Below are positions 8,157 through 17,534 of a stretch of DNA of 64,000 nucleotides, piece after piece; position 1 is the stretch's first letter; each line of letters begins with the position of its first letter. The stretch comes from G963665495 sp963667575 (lineage in GTDB: Bacteria > Desulfobacterota > Desulfovibrionia > Desulfovibrionales > Desulfovibrionaceae). The notes under the pieces were generated by a model. That model was not told where the DNA came from and made no database searches. It saw only the letters and a list, made by a program, of their open reading frames with translations. Location of the stretch: positions 1-64,000 of the forward strand of contig CAXXHY010000020.1 of NCBI GenBank assembly GCA_963667575.2, written 5' to 3'. The position numbers and the translations under genes were made by a program.

Positions 8157-10583
8157 TCAAGAATCCGACAACCGTTTCAGTTCCTGAGACAAGTTAACCA
8201 ACTCCTTGATGGCCTGGGAAGCTTCCGACATGCCCTCGCTGGTCTCATGCGTTACCTGATTGATTTCCTCCATGGCAGTGGTCACCTGTTCGCTGGCTGA
8301 AGACTGTTCCTCGGAGGCTTCGGCAATGCTGCGCACTTTACCGGATGTGGACTCCACCAGAGATACAATGCTTTCCAAAGCCTGCCCCGAACGCGAAGCC
8401 AGATTGGTGGCCTCGTCTACCGCTTTGACCGCATCCTCCATACGCAGCATGCTTTTACGGGCGCCGCCCTGGATAGAATTGATGGCGTCCCCGACTTCCT
8501 TGGTGGACACCATGGTCTTTTCCGCAAGCTTGCGGACTTCGTCGGCCACAACCGCGAACCCGCGCCCTGCCTCCCCGGCCCTGGCGGCTTCAATGGCGGC
8601 GTTGAGAGCCAGCAGATTGGTCTGGTCCGCGATATCTTCAATCACCGTGATGATGCGGCCGATATCTTCAGTCTGGCTGTTCAAATCCGCCATGCTGGAC
8701 TTGAGTTCGTCGGTCAGCGCATGCACATGGGTAATGGCGTTTCGCGCTTCCAGCACCACACCGGCACCTTCCTGGGCCTGATCCCTGGCCTCTTCCGCCT
8801 CGTTGGCAGCCCCTACCGCACTGCCCGCAATATCCAGAATACGACCATTCATCTGCTCCATAGCCGATGTGGTCTCGGTGACTCTCTGACTCTGGTGTTG
8901 TGACCCCTTGCGGGCCAGATCAATGCGGTCGGCCACGGTATCGCTCAAATCCGCCAACCGGACAGCCGCAGTGTGCACTTTGGCGTTCACCTGTTCGATC
9001 TTTTCCAGATTCTTGCTGATACGCAGTTCGTTTTCGTGCAGCACCGTCACATCCTGGGCAACCTCGTAATAGCCGATCTTGTTGCCCTGGCAGTCCGCAA
9101 GAATGTCGGCGTACGGACGTATATTCCGTTTTTGTCCTTTCAGGTTCAATTCTATGGGCTCGCACTCCACCCGCTCATTTTTCCGTTTGACCCGGGCGAT
9201 GGGGCAGTCCTCGGTTCCGCACAACTGGGATTGCATGATGTCGCTGCAGGCGGTTCCCGGCAACATATCCGGCGGAACCCCGGCAAGGTCCGCAACGATC
9301 TGATTGGCCGTGATGATTTTCAGGTCCTCATCCACTGCAAAAATGGGATCCGGAAGCGAATTCATGATGTTCATATACATGCGGGTCTGGCACAAAATGG
9401 AATCTATCTTCTGCATCAGGGTATTGAACCAATGGGACAATTCGCCAATTTCATCATTGCTCGTCACAGGCAGTGTGTCGCTCAAATCCGCCTTGTCTTC
9501 TGCAATGGCATGGATCCGGTCAATAATCCTGTTGGTGGGATGCTGTACGCTGTACACAAATATCAGGCTCCCGGTTCCTATGGAAACCACAAGAATAAGC
9601 ACCAGCACCAAAGTAAAAATATAATTCTGCTTGGAAATCAGATTAAGCTGCCTGGAGATATCGTTGGCGTACACAATACACCCGATAACCTTGCCTTTGA
9701 AATCCCGTACGGGAAATCCGCTCAATCCCATCCCAGACACTGCTTCAGTCTGTATGCCGTGTAACGCGGCTTCGAGAAAAGCCGCATTGGCGAGTCCTTC
9801 CAGTTTGGCGTCTTTCGCCGCCACCACAGTAACAAATTTGTCCGCCACAAGCGGATATTTGGCACTGTCCTTCAGTCCCGTGGTGATGGACAAAAATGAT
9901 GCGTCCATATAGAGCGCCACATCCTGCTTGTCTCCCACGGCCAGCGCTTTCAGGAGCGGAGTGAACGGAAGCAACACCTCCACCGATCCGAGCTGTTTTC
10001 CATCCGGCGCCTTGACCGGTGCGATGCCCCGAATCACGAATCCGCCCCGGCCCAGCTCTATGCCCTTTACCCATTTCCCCGTTCCATTGACTTCTCGCAC
10101 TGTTTCGCGAAAACTCGAAATATCATCCGAAATGTCCACCCATTCCCCGCCGCGCTTGGTCTGTTTGGACCGCCAGAGCCGTACCAGGCTGCGCCCGTTG
10201 GGCAGATGAAAATGCAGCCGCAGTTTTTCTCCTACCACAGTCTGAAAACTCGCCAGGAACGGATCGAGTTTGTCCCGTAGCATTTCCCTCGCATCCTGGC
10301 CTTTGGGATCATTTTCATCCTCGATATTTCCCTCATGAGCAAGGTCAAAAGCGGAAACAACCTCTGGAATATGTGCAAACAATGCGGCTTTTTCCAGAGC
10401 CTGTGTCGCCAGCATATCAATACTCGACTGAATTTGTTCTGACTTACCTGTTGCCACTTCAGACAAAAAGCTCCCCTGCAAGTCCTGCAAGCGATTTTCC
10501 ATATACCAGAATCCGCAGCCTCCAAAGACCAAAGCGCTTACCAGACAAGGGATGAAAATTTTATACTTGATACTGATACGCAT
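8157..10583 (-). CDS. methyl-accepting chemotaxis protein with Cache, HAMP and PAS domains
   Basis: Transmembrane chemoreceptor, 808 residues from ATG at 10583 (AAGGA upstream). TM1 is at about 7-29. A long periplasmic Cache-like sensor spans about 35-310. TM2 is at about 325-347, followed by HAMP. A cytoplasmic PAS at about 405-510 has a Cys cluster (C-S-D-I-M..L-C-G-T-E-D-C). The signalling domain has the near-invariant tip DQTNLLALNAAIEAARAGEA. The C-terminus (LSQELKRLSDS) lacks a CheR-docking pentapeptide. The Cys-containing PAS suggests redox or metal sensing (inference). It lies divergent to a second chemoreceptor at 11131. Confidence 0.93.
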   Translation of the reverse strand: MRISIKYKIFIPCLVSALVFGGCGFWYMENRLQDLQGSFLSEVATGKSEQIQSSIDMLATQALEKAALFAHIPEVVSAFDLAHEGNIEDENDPKGQDAREMLRDKLDPFLASFQTVVGEKLRLHFHLPNGRSLVRLWRSKQTKRGGEWVDISDDISSFRETVREVNGTGKWVKGIELGRGGFVIRGIAPVKAPDGKQLGSVEVLLPFTPLLKALAVGDKQDVALYMDASFLSITTGLKDSAKYPLVADKFVTVVAAKDAKLEGLANAAFLEAALHGIQTEAVSGMGLSGFPVRDFKGKVIGCIVYANDISRQLNLISKQNYIFTLVLVLILVVSIGTGSLIFVYSVQHPTNRIIDRIHAIAEDKADLSDTLPVTSNDEIGELSHWFNTLMQKIDSILCQTRMYMNIMNSLPDPIFAVDEDLKIITANQIVADLAGVPPDMLPGTACSDIMQSQLCGTEDCPIARVKRKNERVECEPIELNLKGQKRNIRPYADILADCQGNKIGYYEVAQDVTVLHENELRISKNLEKIEQVNAKVHTAAVRLADLSDTVADRIDLARKGSQHQSQRVTETTSAMEQMNGRILDIAGSAVGAANEAEEARDQAQEGAGVVLEARNAITHVHALTDELKSSMADLNSQTEDIGRIITVIEDIADQTNLLALNAAIEAARAGEAGRGFAVVADEVRKLAEKTMVSTKEVGDAINSIQGGARKSMLRMEDAVKAVDEATNLASRSGQALESIVSLVESTSGKVRSIAEASEEQSSASEQVTTAMEEINQVTHETSEGMSEASQAIKELVNLSQELKRLSDS

Positions 10584-11130
10584 ACGACAATCCTTGTTAT
10601 TGGGTGTACAGCTGATACCCTCCAACGCATAAAAAAATAATTACAATAAATATTACCTGATCTGAGCATTCATGTCTAAGAAAAACGCAAAAAAAGAGCT
10701 TGCGCCTGCGGAGCAACACTCCGGACAAATATAAAAAGCGATTTCCATCCTCATTTGAATATGTATTAAACGAAATTAACGGGCAATAAAAATGCAACAG
10801 CTTCATACACTATTGCCCGTTAATTCACTTTCATACTTACAGTATAAAGACGTACGGAATTTTTTTTGCATGCTCAATGTCAGAGTATTTCAGTCCAAAA
10901 TAAGTAGTAAGTCGTAGCCAAAAGACTACTTTTGACAATTTTCTTATTTTTAACTTCATATTATTTACTTTATTGAAAAAAATTAGTAGAAATATTTCTA
11001 TTAATTCCATTAACAAATTTTTTCCATTGTATTGCGTACGACCGTTCGTTTCGGGGGAAACAAACGGAACCAGGGGGGCTGAAGCCCACAGAATACAACT
11101 GCGTGAGCATCCAACACACGGGGGGACACC
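10584..11130. other. divergent intergenic region between two chemoreceptor genes
   Basis: About 550 AT-rich bases. It contains a perfect 14-base inverted repeat at 10775-10824. No supported gene is visible, and the short frames have no ribosome sites. It presumably holds both promoters. Confidence 0.55.
10775..10824. repeat. perfect 14-base inverted repeat
   Basis: ATTAACGGGCAATA (10775-10788) and its exact complement TATTGCCCGTTAAT (10811-10824) are separated by 22 bases. There is no T-run, so it is not a classic terminator. It could be an operator pair or an mRNA structure in the leader of either chemoreceptor. Confidence 0.6.
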
Positions 11131-13275
11131 ATGGCTGCGTCTCGAGGAATCAGCATTCAGATAAAACTGGCTGTGATCTGTCTTGCGTTCATCCTGCCTT
11201 TGGGCTGGCTGCTGTACGCCAACATCTCGGCAACCAATTACGACATACGCTTCAACAGTCTCGAATATTACGGGAACCAGTACCTGCGTCCGCTTTCCGG
11301 CCTGTTGCACAATCTGCAACAGTTCAGCCGCAAACTTCAGGAAGAAAAAACAGCCGACTCCGGCCAGACTGACGCCTCTTTCAGTGATTTGCTGAAAGCA
11401 AACGCTCAATATGGCCAAGACCTGCAGTTCACCGAGCAGGGGTTACGCATACGCGGACGCGAAAGTCTCGATCCGGAAAAAGTGCAAATGCGCTGGGAAG
11501 CCGCCAAAGCCGCCAGTTCTCCCGAAGAGGCCCAAAAGCAGATCAACGCCCTGCTGGACGACGTCATGGGCATGATCGCCCATGCCGGAGACACCAGCAA
11601 TCTCATCCTGGATCCTGATCTGGACAGCTACTACCTCATGGACATAACCCTGCTGGCGCTGCCCCAGACCCAGCGTAGGATGGCTGCCATTCTGGACACT
11701 GGCATGGCCCTGCTCAAAAAGGACAAACTGACCGAAGCCGACCGCCGTACGCTCAATTCCTTTGCCGAATTGCTGCAGCTGTCCGACTACGACCGCATCA
11801 CGGCCAGCACTGAAACCGCTCTCAATGAAGACCAGAACTTTCTCGGCACCAGTCCGAGCCTGCAAAGCAAGGTTCCGCCTGCGCTGCGGGAATACCAGCA
11901 AAGCGCAGCCAGCTTCATCGACCTGCTGCACAAGATCATTCAATCTCCAGCCGGTACGGTTTCGCCGCAAACCTTCCGTACGGTTGGTGAAAAGGCTGTG
12001 GAGGATTCCTTCGCCTTCTGGAATACAGCGCTGGACGAACTTGATATCCTGCTTTTGAAGCGTATCGACGATTATAAAAACACCCGGCTCATCACGCTCA
12101 TCGGGCTGGGAATCGCCCTGGCCATAGCCGTGATCATTGCCGTCGCGTTCAGCCGCAGCATTACCAGGCCCCTGTCCGCATCCGTGGCCTTTGTGCAGGA
12201 AGTGGCGTCCGGAAATCTCGACGCCCGGATCACGAACTTCGGCGGCACCACCGAAGTCAACGTCCTCAATGACAATCTGCGGCGCATGGTCGCTACGCTC
12301 AACGACAACATACGCATGGCCAAAGAAAAGAGCCTGGACGCCGAACGCAACGCCGCAAGCGCGGAAGAGGCCTTGCAGGCCGCACAGAAACAGGAGCAGG
12401 AGCTGAAAAATCTCTTCGACCAGTCCAATCTTCTGGCAGAAGAGGCTTCCGGAATTTCACGCCAGGTCACCGGCGTCTCCAATGAACTGCAAACGGAAAT
12501 CGCCACTGTGACCAATGGAGCCAGCACACAGAACACCCTTATCGACGAAACCGCTTCCGCCATGAATCAGATGAACGCATCCATTCTGGATGTGGCCAGA
12601 AACGCCTCCGAAGCAGTGGAACAGGCGCAGGCGTCGCGGCAAAAGGCCAACGAAGGCGCGGACATCGTTTCCAGATCAGTCAAGGCCATCAGCATGGTCA
12701 AGGAGCGGGCCGACGAGTCAATGGTTGAAATGCACAGCTTCACCGAACAGGTGACCAACATCACCAAAATCATCGGCGTCATTTCGGACATCGCGGACCA
12801 GACCAATCTGCTGGCCCTCAACGCGGCCATCGAGGCGGCCCGTGCCGGAGAAGCAGGCAGAGGCTTTGCCGTTGTTGCCGACGAAGTCCGCAAACTGGCG
12901 GAAAAGACCATGGTGGCCACCAGCGAGGTAAGCACCGTGGTATCCTCCATCCAGAACGGCGTGCAGAGCATTTCCCAGGGAGTTGAAAAATCCGCCCAGG
13001 CAGTGGAACAAGCCATTGCCCTGGCCGACGAATCTCAATCAACGCTCACCACCATCGTGGACCTCTCGCAAAACACCTCCGCCCAGATCCAGTCCATTGC
13101 CACCGCAGCCGAGGAACAGTCCGCGGCCAGCGAACAGATCGCCAGGAGCGTCATGGAGATCAAGGAAATCGCCGGAAAAGCTCTGGCGGACATGTCCGAT
13201 GCGGACCAGAACCTCGGCAGCCTGGTCCGGCTCACGGAGTCCCTGGACGAATTGATTGCCAGGTTGCGGCGCTGA
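11131..13275 (+). CDS. methyl-accepting chemotaxis protein with helical periplasmic sensor
   Basis: Chemoreceptor of 714 residues. TM1 (LAVICLAFILPLGWLLYANIS) is at about 12-32. The periplasmic region to about 310 is helical (four-helix or NIT-like pattern, with many Gln and Leu). TM2 is at about 315-338, followed by HAMP (SRSITRPLSASVAFVQEVASGNLD). The signalling domain has DQTNLLALNAAIEAARAGEA and ends LDELIARLRR, without a CheR/CheB tether. Start ATGGCTGCG follows GGGGGG. The ligand is unknown. It has no chemotaxis neighbours on its strand; the CheX/CheY pair is 35 kb away. Confidence 0.93.
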   Translation: MAASRGISIQIKLAVICLAFILPLGWLLYANISATNYDIRFNSLEYYGNQYLRPLSGLLHNLQQFSRKLQEEKTADSGQTDASFSDLLKANAQYGQDLQFTEQGLRIRGRESLDPEKVQMRWEAAKAASSPEEAQKQINALLDDVMGMIAHAGDTSNLILDPDLDSYYLMDITLLALPQTQRRMAAILDTGMALLKKDKLTEADRRTLNSFAELLQLSDYDRITASTETALNEDQNFLGTSPSLQSKVPPALREYQQSAASFIDLLHKIIQSPAGTVSPQTFRTVGEKAVEDSFAFWNTALDELDILLLKRIDDYKNTRLITLIGLGIALAIAVIIAVAFSRSITRPLSASVAFVQEVASGNLDARITNFGGTTEVNVLNDNLRRMVATLNDNIRMAKEKSLDAERNAASAEEALQAAQKQEQELKNLFDQSNLLAEEASGISRQVTGVSNELQTEIATVTNGASTQNTLIDETASAMNQMNASILDVARNASEAVEQAQASRQKANEGADIVSRSVKAISMVKERADESMVEMHSFTEQVTNITKIIGVISDIADQTNLLALNAAIEAARAGEAGRGFAVVADEVRKLAEKTMVATSEVSTVVSSIQNGVQSISQGVEKSAQAVEQAIALADESQSTLTTIVDLSQNTSAQIQSIATAAEEQSAASEQIARSVMEIKEIAGKALADMSDADQNLGSLVRLTESLDELIARLRR

Positions 13276-13456
13276 GCACTGCTGCGGGCAAAAGGGCAGA
13301 TTTTATCTGCCGAAACCGTTGTCCATTGCTTCTGCTCCCCAAGGGACAGCCGCTATTTGACAATGGAATCGGGGGGATTTCTCCGCAAGGGTTGCGCCAA
13401 AAGTGCAAAGCATCTACCTTCGGGGAAGCTCGAAACCTCAAAAAGGAGCCGCCCTC

Positions 13457-14173
13457 GTGCCGCACATGTTCGTCAACCGGCTCAGGTTTTACGACCTGAC
13501 CAAAGACAGAAACGACCTGAGAGCCCAGTTCCGATGGGAAACCATCAACGCCGTATTATATAAAATCGGCGGTGTGCTGTTCATTCTGGGCAGCATCCTG
13601 TTTTTTCCCAGGCTTTCGGCCTATGCGGACCTGGGCGCCTGGATCTTCTTCATTGGTTCGCTGGTCTATCTGGTGGTCACCGTCCACGATCTGGCCGAGG
13701 TGCGGCATCAATGGAAAGGCCAGACCACCCATTACCGCCCCATCATTCTCGAATATATCGCCGCGTTCAGCTATGTGGCCGGTACCGTGCTATTTACCGT
13801 CGGGAGCATCTTGTTCCTCTCCTTTATAGGCCTGGAGCATGCCGGTGCGTGGATGTTCGTGCTGGGCAGCCTGCTTTTCGTGCTGGGAGCCGCCATCAAC
13901 GTCCTGCAGATCGTCCGCTCCCGGACTCTGGTCACCCTGCAGTTGATGAACCTCACCGCCGTGGCTTTCGTGGTGGGCTCGGTACTGTTCACCGTTGCCT
14001 CCATCCCCTACCTCTGGCATGTGGAAACAGCCGCGGACCGCACCGTGATCAACGCCTTTCTGGCCTGGCAGTATCTTATCGGCAGCATCCTGTTCTTCCT
14101 GGGGGGCGTTTTCAACTACTGGCGGGCCTACGTGCTCATAAAGGACGCACGGAAGCGTCCGCACGAATACTGA
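13457..14173 (+). CDS. YrhK-type multi-pass membrane protein with repeated G-S-x-L-F helices
   Basis: Membrane protein of 238 residues. I choose GTG at 13457 because AAGGAG lies nine bases upstream. It contains six hydrophobic helices built on one theme: FILGSILFF, FFIGSLVYL, FTVGSILFL, FVLGSLLFV, FVVGSVLFT, LIGSILFFLGG. This fits repeated YrhK-like units, suggesting internal duplication. Function is unknown. It is followed 16 bases later by a CPA1 antiporter and then a K+ channel, so a role in ion or pH homeostasis is a reasonable inference. Confidence 0.78.
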   Translation: MPHMFVNRLRFYDLTKDRNDLRAQFRWETINAVLYKIGGVLFILGSILFFPRLSAYADLGAWIFFIGSLVYLVVTVHDLAEVRHQWKGQTTHYRPIILEYIAAFSYVAGTVLFTVGSILFLSFIGLEHAGAWMFVLGSLLFVLGAAINVLQIVRSRTLVTLQLMNLTAVAFVVGSVLFTVASIPYLWHVETAADRTVINAFLAWQYLIGSILFFLGGVFNYWRAYVLIKDARKRPHEY

Positions 14174-14189
14174 CCCGCCGGCGGCCGTC

Positions 14190-15404
14190 ATGTACGAGTA
14201 TCTCACCATTCTGGCCCTGTTTCTGTTCGCCTATTGTCTTGTGGCGGGCCGTCTGCAGCGTACGCCCATCTCCGGCCCCATACTCTACGTGCTTTTCGGG
14301 CTGGGCCTTTCGCTGCCATTTCTGAACCTGCCGCCCCATGATGTGCCAGCGGGAACTCTGCGCGCGCTGGCCGAGCTGACGCTGGCTCTGGTGCTGTTCA
14401 CCGACGCGGCCAATGCCGACCTTACTCTGCTGCGGCACAGTTCGCGGCTGCCCCAGCGGCTGTTGCTGGCGGGACTGCCCCTGACCATCCTCCTCGGGTT
14501 TCTCGGCGCCCTGGCCATTTTTCCGCATCTCGGCCTGTTTGAAGCAGCCATACTGGCCACAATGCTCGCGCCCACGGATGCGGCCCTGGGCCAGGCGGTG
14601 GTGACCAACAAATCCGTGCCCCTGGTTATCCGCGACGGTTTGAATGTGGAAAGCGGACTCAACGACGGCATCTGCGTTCCCATTCTGTACGTGTTTCTCG
14701 CCCTGGCCAAGGATGCCGCTGGCGAACACGGCCCTCTGCTACTGGCCCTGCGCCTGGTGCTGGAGGAAATCGGCCTCGGTGCTATGGCCGGTCTGGGAAT
14801 CAGCTATGCGGGCGTGCTCCTGCTGCGCTTCTGCGCACGACGAGACTGGATCCAAAAAGAATGGCGGCGCCTCAGCGGCATGGCCCTGGCTCTGGCCTGT
14901 TTCGCCGCGGCCCAATGGGCCGGAGGCAGCGGATTCATTGCCGCTTTTTCTGGTGGCATGTTGTTCGGGGGTTTGACAAAACAGCACAAGGAAGGCGAAC
15001 TTGTGACAGCGGAATCTGCCGGGGATATTCTGGGATTGATGACCTGGGTGGCTTTCGGATACGCGGTGGTCAGCACCTCCCTGCCCCATTTCGGCTGGAG
15101 CAGCGTACTGTACGCACTGCTCAGCCTTACGCTGTTCCGGATGCTGCCGGTCTGGCTCTGTCTGAGGGGCATGCGTTTGGATGCCGCGTCCCGGTTGTTC
15201 ATGGGCTGGTTCGGTCCGCGCGGCCTGGCCAGCATCGTGTTCGCCATCATTGTATTCGGGGACAAAATGCCGGGCAAAGACAGCCTCTTGCTGACCACGG
15301 TCTGCACCATTCTGCTGAGCGTATTCGCCCATGGAATAACTGCCGAACCGCTCGCGGCGGCCTTTGCAGCCAAAGAACAGCCCACGGGGCCAACCGACTC
15401 TTGA
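14190..15404 (+). CDS. CPA1-family Na+(K+)/H+ antiporter
   Basis: Inner-membrane cation/proton antiporter of 404 residues with about 12 membrane helices. Typical CPA1 motifs are visible: LAPTDAALGQAV and NVESGLNDGICVPILYV, which carry the acidic residues used for ion binding, plus GWFGPRGLASIVFAI. There is no cytoplasmic TrkA domain. It forms an operon with the YrhK-type gene upstream (16 bases) and the K+ channel downstream (16 bases). Ion specificity cannot be read from sequence. Confidence 0.88.
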   Translation: MYEYLTILALFLFAYCLVAGRLQRTPISGPILYVLFGLGLSLPFLNLPPHDVPAGTLRALAELTLALVLFTDAANADLTLLRHSSRLPQRLLLAGLPLTILLGFLGALAIFPHLGLFEAAILATMLAPTDAALGQAVVTNKSVPLVIRDGLNVESGLNDGICVPILYVFLALAKDAAGEHGPLLLALRLVLEEIGLGAMAGLGISYAGVLLLRFCARRDWIQKEWRRLSGMALALACFAAAQWAGGSGFIAAFSGGMLFGGLTKQHKEGELVTAESAGDILGLMTWVAFGYAVVSTSLPHFGWSSVLYALLSLTLFRMLPVWLCLRGMRLDAASRLFMGWFGPRGLASIVFAIIVFGDKMPGKDSLLLTTVCTILLSVFAHGITAEPLAAAFAAKEQPTGPTDS

Positions 15405-15420
15405 ACAGGAACACAACAAG

Positions 15421-16104
15421 ATGCCCAAATATATTTCCCATGACGACAACTTTGTTTTCCTGCTCGCAGGACTGCTCATTCTGCTGTTCGCCGATGCCGT
15501 GGGCCATCAGTTTTTCAGCGGACACGGGCAATGGATCATTGGCGTGGCCAGCCTTTTCGTCTTTGCCGGGGGCATCTGGAGCACCCGCCAGCAAACCGCA
15601 CCGTCCCGCATAGGCCTTGTACTGGCAGTGGCCTTTGCCGCTGTGTTTATTTTCGGGCTGTTCATGGAAAATAACGAAACACGCCTGACCCGCAGCATCC
15701 TGCTGCTGTTCTACGTCATGATGGCCACCTGGAACGCCATCCGCCAGGTCCTGTTTTCAGGCAGAGTTACGAAAAACTCCATTGTCGGGTCCATCTGCAT
15801 CTATATCCTGATCGGCGTGATCTGGGCGGAATTCTATGAACTGCTGCTGATACTGGACACCAATTCGTTCAAGGGCATCAATGTCGACCAATGGCACGAA
15901 GCCTCGTCCGACCTGCTCTACTACAGCTTTGTCTCCCTCACCACCATGGGCTTCGGCGACATCACGCCCGTGAGTCCGCTGGCCAAATGTCTGACCTACA
16001 TGGAAGGCATCCTGGGACAGTTCTACATTGCCATCCTGGTTTCCAGCCTGGTGGGCGTGCGCCTTTCGCACCAGACGCACAAGGAACACCCCGTAAAAAA
16101 ATGA
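15421..16104 (+). CDS. ion-channel protein with K+-type pore (TMGFGD filter)
   Basis: Membrane protein of 227 residues with about six hydrophobic segments and a C-terminal pore unit (Ion_trans_2 type). The pore helix LLYYSFVSLT is followed by TMGFGDITPVSPLAK, a variant of the TVGYGD potassium filter. Start MPKYISHDDNF is at 15421, 16 bases after the antiporter stop. The filter keeps both Gly residues and the Asp, so K+ selectivity is plausible, though Met/Phe replace the common Val/Tyr. It ends LSHQTHKEHPVKK with no RCK domain. Confidence 0.85.
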   Translation: MPKYISHDDNFVFLLAGLLILLFADAVGHQFFSGHGQWIIGVASLFVFAGGIWSTRQQTAPSRIGLVLAVAFAAVFIFGLFMENNETRLTRSILLLFYVMMATWNAIRQVLFSGRVTKNSIVGSICIYILIGVIWAEFYELLLILDTNSFKGINVDQWHEASSDLLYYSFVSLTTMGFGDITPVSPLAKCLTYMEGILGQFYIAILVSSLVGVRLSHQTHKEHPVKK

Positions 16105-16146
16105 ATTGAACAGGCCGGGGTAGGCTCATATTTCCGGCTCACGAGC

Positions 16147-16178
16147 AAAAAAAAACGGCCCTGTTCAACAGAGCCGCA
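16147..16178 (-). terminator. Rho-independent terminator for the 16.2-17.0 kb gene
   Basis: On the minus strand, CGGCTCTGTTGAACAGGGCCG forms a stem followed by nine T residues. It lies 28 bases after the minus-strand stop at 16206. Confidence 0.8.
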
Positions 16179-16205
16179 ATTCATTCCGTATCTCACAAAA
16201 TGGCT

Positions 16206-16965
16206 TCAACGAACCGCCAGCCCCTTTGTGTCCGGGCTTCGATTGTCTGCCGCGTCAAAAGCACTGTTCTGGAAAAAAGCAGAGGTTGCAGTAAACAGCT
16301 TTTTGGGAGCCGCGGTCATATAGTCCAGAATACCTTCACGCAACGCCGGGCAGTCCCCAATGAAGGTCACATCCAGAACAATAACCAGCGTTCCGGCATC
16401 TGCATTGCTCATGGTGCCTGGTTTCCAGGCGACCGCAGTACCAATGTTGCCGATGCTTCCCCCGGTATCGGTGATGAAAGTCCCGTTTCCCGGAGGCGCG
16501 GCAAATGCCCCTGGATCAGCGTAGAACACGGAGGCCCCATACGTATTCCAGGAAGCGCGAATCTTTTGTTTATTGGATACGGGCTCCCCGGTGCTGACGG
16601 TCCCTCCGCCAACGTCCTTTACCAACTTTTCAAGACTGCCATTTCTCTCTTTTCCGTATATTTCGTTTTCTCCAGTGACAAATACACGTTTTCCGGAACG
16701 CAAAAAAGCGGCTATGGCTGCCGCCTCCTTATTGGAAAAGGGATGCTCCCAGCGAAAATCCCACAATTGATCATATCCGGACAGATCTTCCGGCATTCTT
16801 TTGACCAGGGAAACAATATATCCCTTATTTCCAAGCTCTTTACTAAATGGAATCATATATTCGTTATAAGTAAACATCATCCGCAGCAATGATCAAAGCG
16901 GTTTCAGCCCATGCATTTGTCGCTAATAGTATTATCAGCGACAGAAAAATAAAGACAACCTTCAC
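16206..16965 (-). pseudogene. secreted protein of unknown function, frameshift after signal peptide
   Basis: A GTG at 16965 (GGAGA upstream) begins a clear signal peptide, VKVVFIFLSLIILLATNAWA, then E-T-A-L-I-I-A. The frame is lost at about 16874-16882, where one extra base separates ...IIAADD from FTYNEYMIPFSKELGNKGY. Downstream the frame is open for about 220 residues and contains LSGYDQLWDFRW and AAFLRSGKRVFVTGEN, a Rossmann-like, glutamine-amidotransferase-like fold pattern. The mature protein would be periplasmic or extracellular. I do not recognise a defined function. The indel here is not in an obvious homopolymer, so it could be real. Confidence 0.7.
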
Positions 16966-17354
16966 CTTTTTCTCCACAATTGAAATAAAAAATCATATTT
17001 TTTGATATATTTTCATGCATATTAAAGCCTTGTAAAGCACACACAACCGAAAGTGCCCTTGGCTACCATTTCAAATACATTTTGTCTTTTGATTTACATA
17101 CATTTTATTTTTGCCAATTATCAGCTGATATTGCCCTGCCGTTACCCTTGCCCCAGACTGCCCCGGCCGAAGATGCCGCACGCATTCCGCGGGTGGGAAT
17201 CAGCCGGGGAGAAATCCCTCACACGGCCGACACTTGTCACTGATGACGTGAACTGCCAGGTCTCATCGAATTGCTGCGACACTCTCTTTTTCGGAAATCA
17301 AAATCAAATTTATCTTGACTTGCTCCCGACGTTAGCGCTATTTATCTCTTTTTT
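16966..17354. other. spacer upstream of tRNA-Pro
   Basis: AT-rich then GC-rich sequence without a supported gene. It contains the tRNA promoter at 17315-17344. Confidence 0.55.
17315..17344 (+). promoter_or_regulatory. promoter of tRNA-Pro
   Basis: TTGACT (17315-17320), 18-base spacer, TATTTA (17339-17344), 11 bases before the mature tRNA 5' end. TGCTCCC and GCGCTA in the spacer and discriminator give a GC-rich patch typical of stable-RNA promoters. Confidence 0.6.
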
Positions 17355-17431
17355 CGGGGCGTGGCGCAGTCTGGCAGCGCACCTGCCTTGGGAGCAGGGG
17401 GTCGAACGTTCAAATCGTTTCGCCCCGACCA
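17355..17431 (+). tRNA. tRNA-Pro (anticodon TGG)
   Basis: A 77-nt cloverleaf with acceptor stem CGGGGCG/CGCCCCG, D-loop GCGCAGTCTGGCAGCGC, anticodon stem-loop CCTGCCTTGGGAGCAGG with TGG in the loop, and T-arm GTTCAAATC. The 3' ACCA is encoded (17428-17431). Confidence 0.95.
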
Positions 17432-17448
17432 TAAATTTCCCAAAGATC

Positions 17449-17490
17449 AAGGCCGATCAGAGCAAAACTCTGATCGGCCTTTTTCTTTTT
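17449..17490 (+). terminator. terminator after tRNA-Pro
   Basis: A 14-base perfect stem (AAGGCCGATCAGAG/CTCTGATCGGCCTT) with loop CAAAA and a T-rich tail TTTCTTTTT. It also lies just beyond the convergent phosphoesterase stop. Confidence 0.9.
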
Positions 17491-17534
17491 GGTGGTTGCA
17501 AGCCGGCACTTGTTATGCCGACTTCGCCCCTTTG

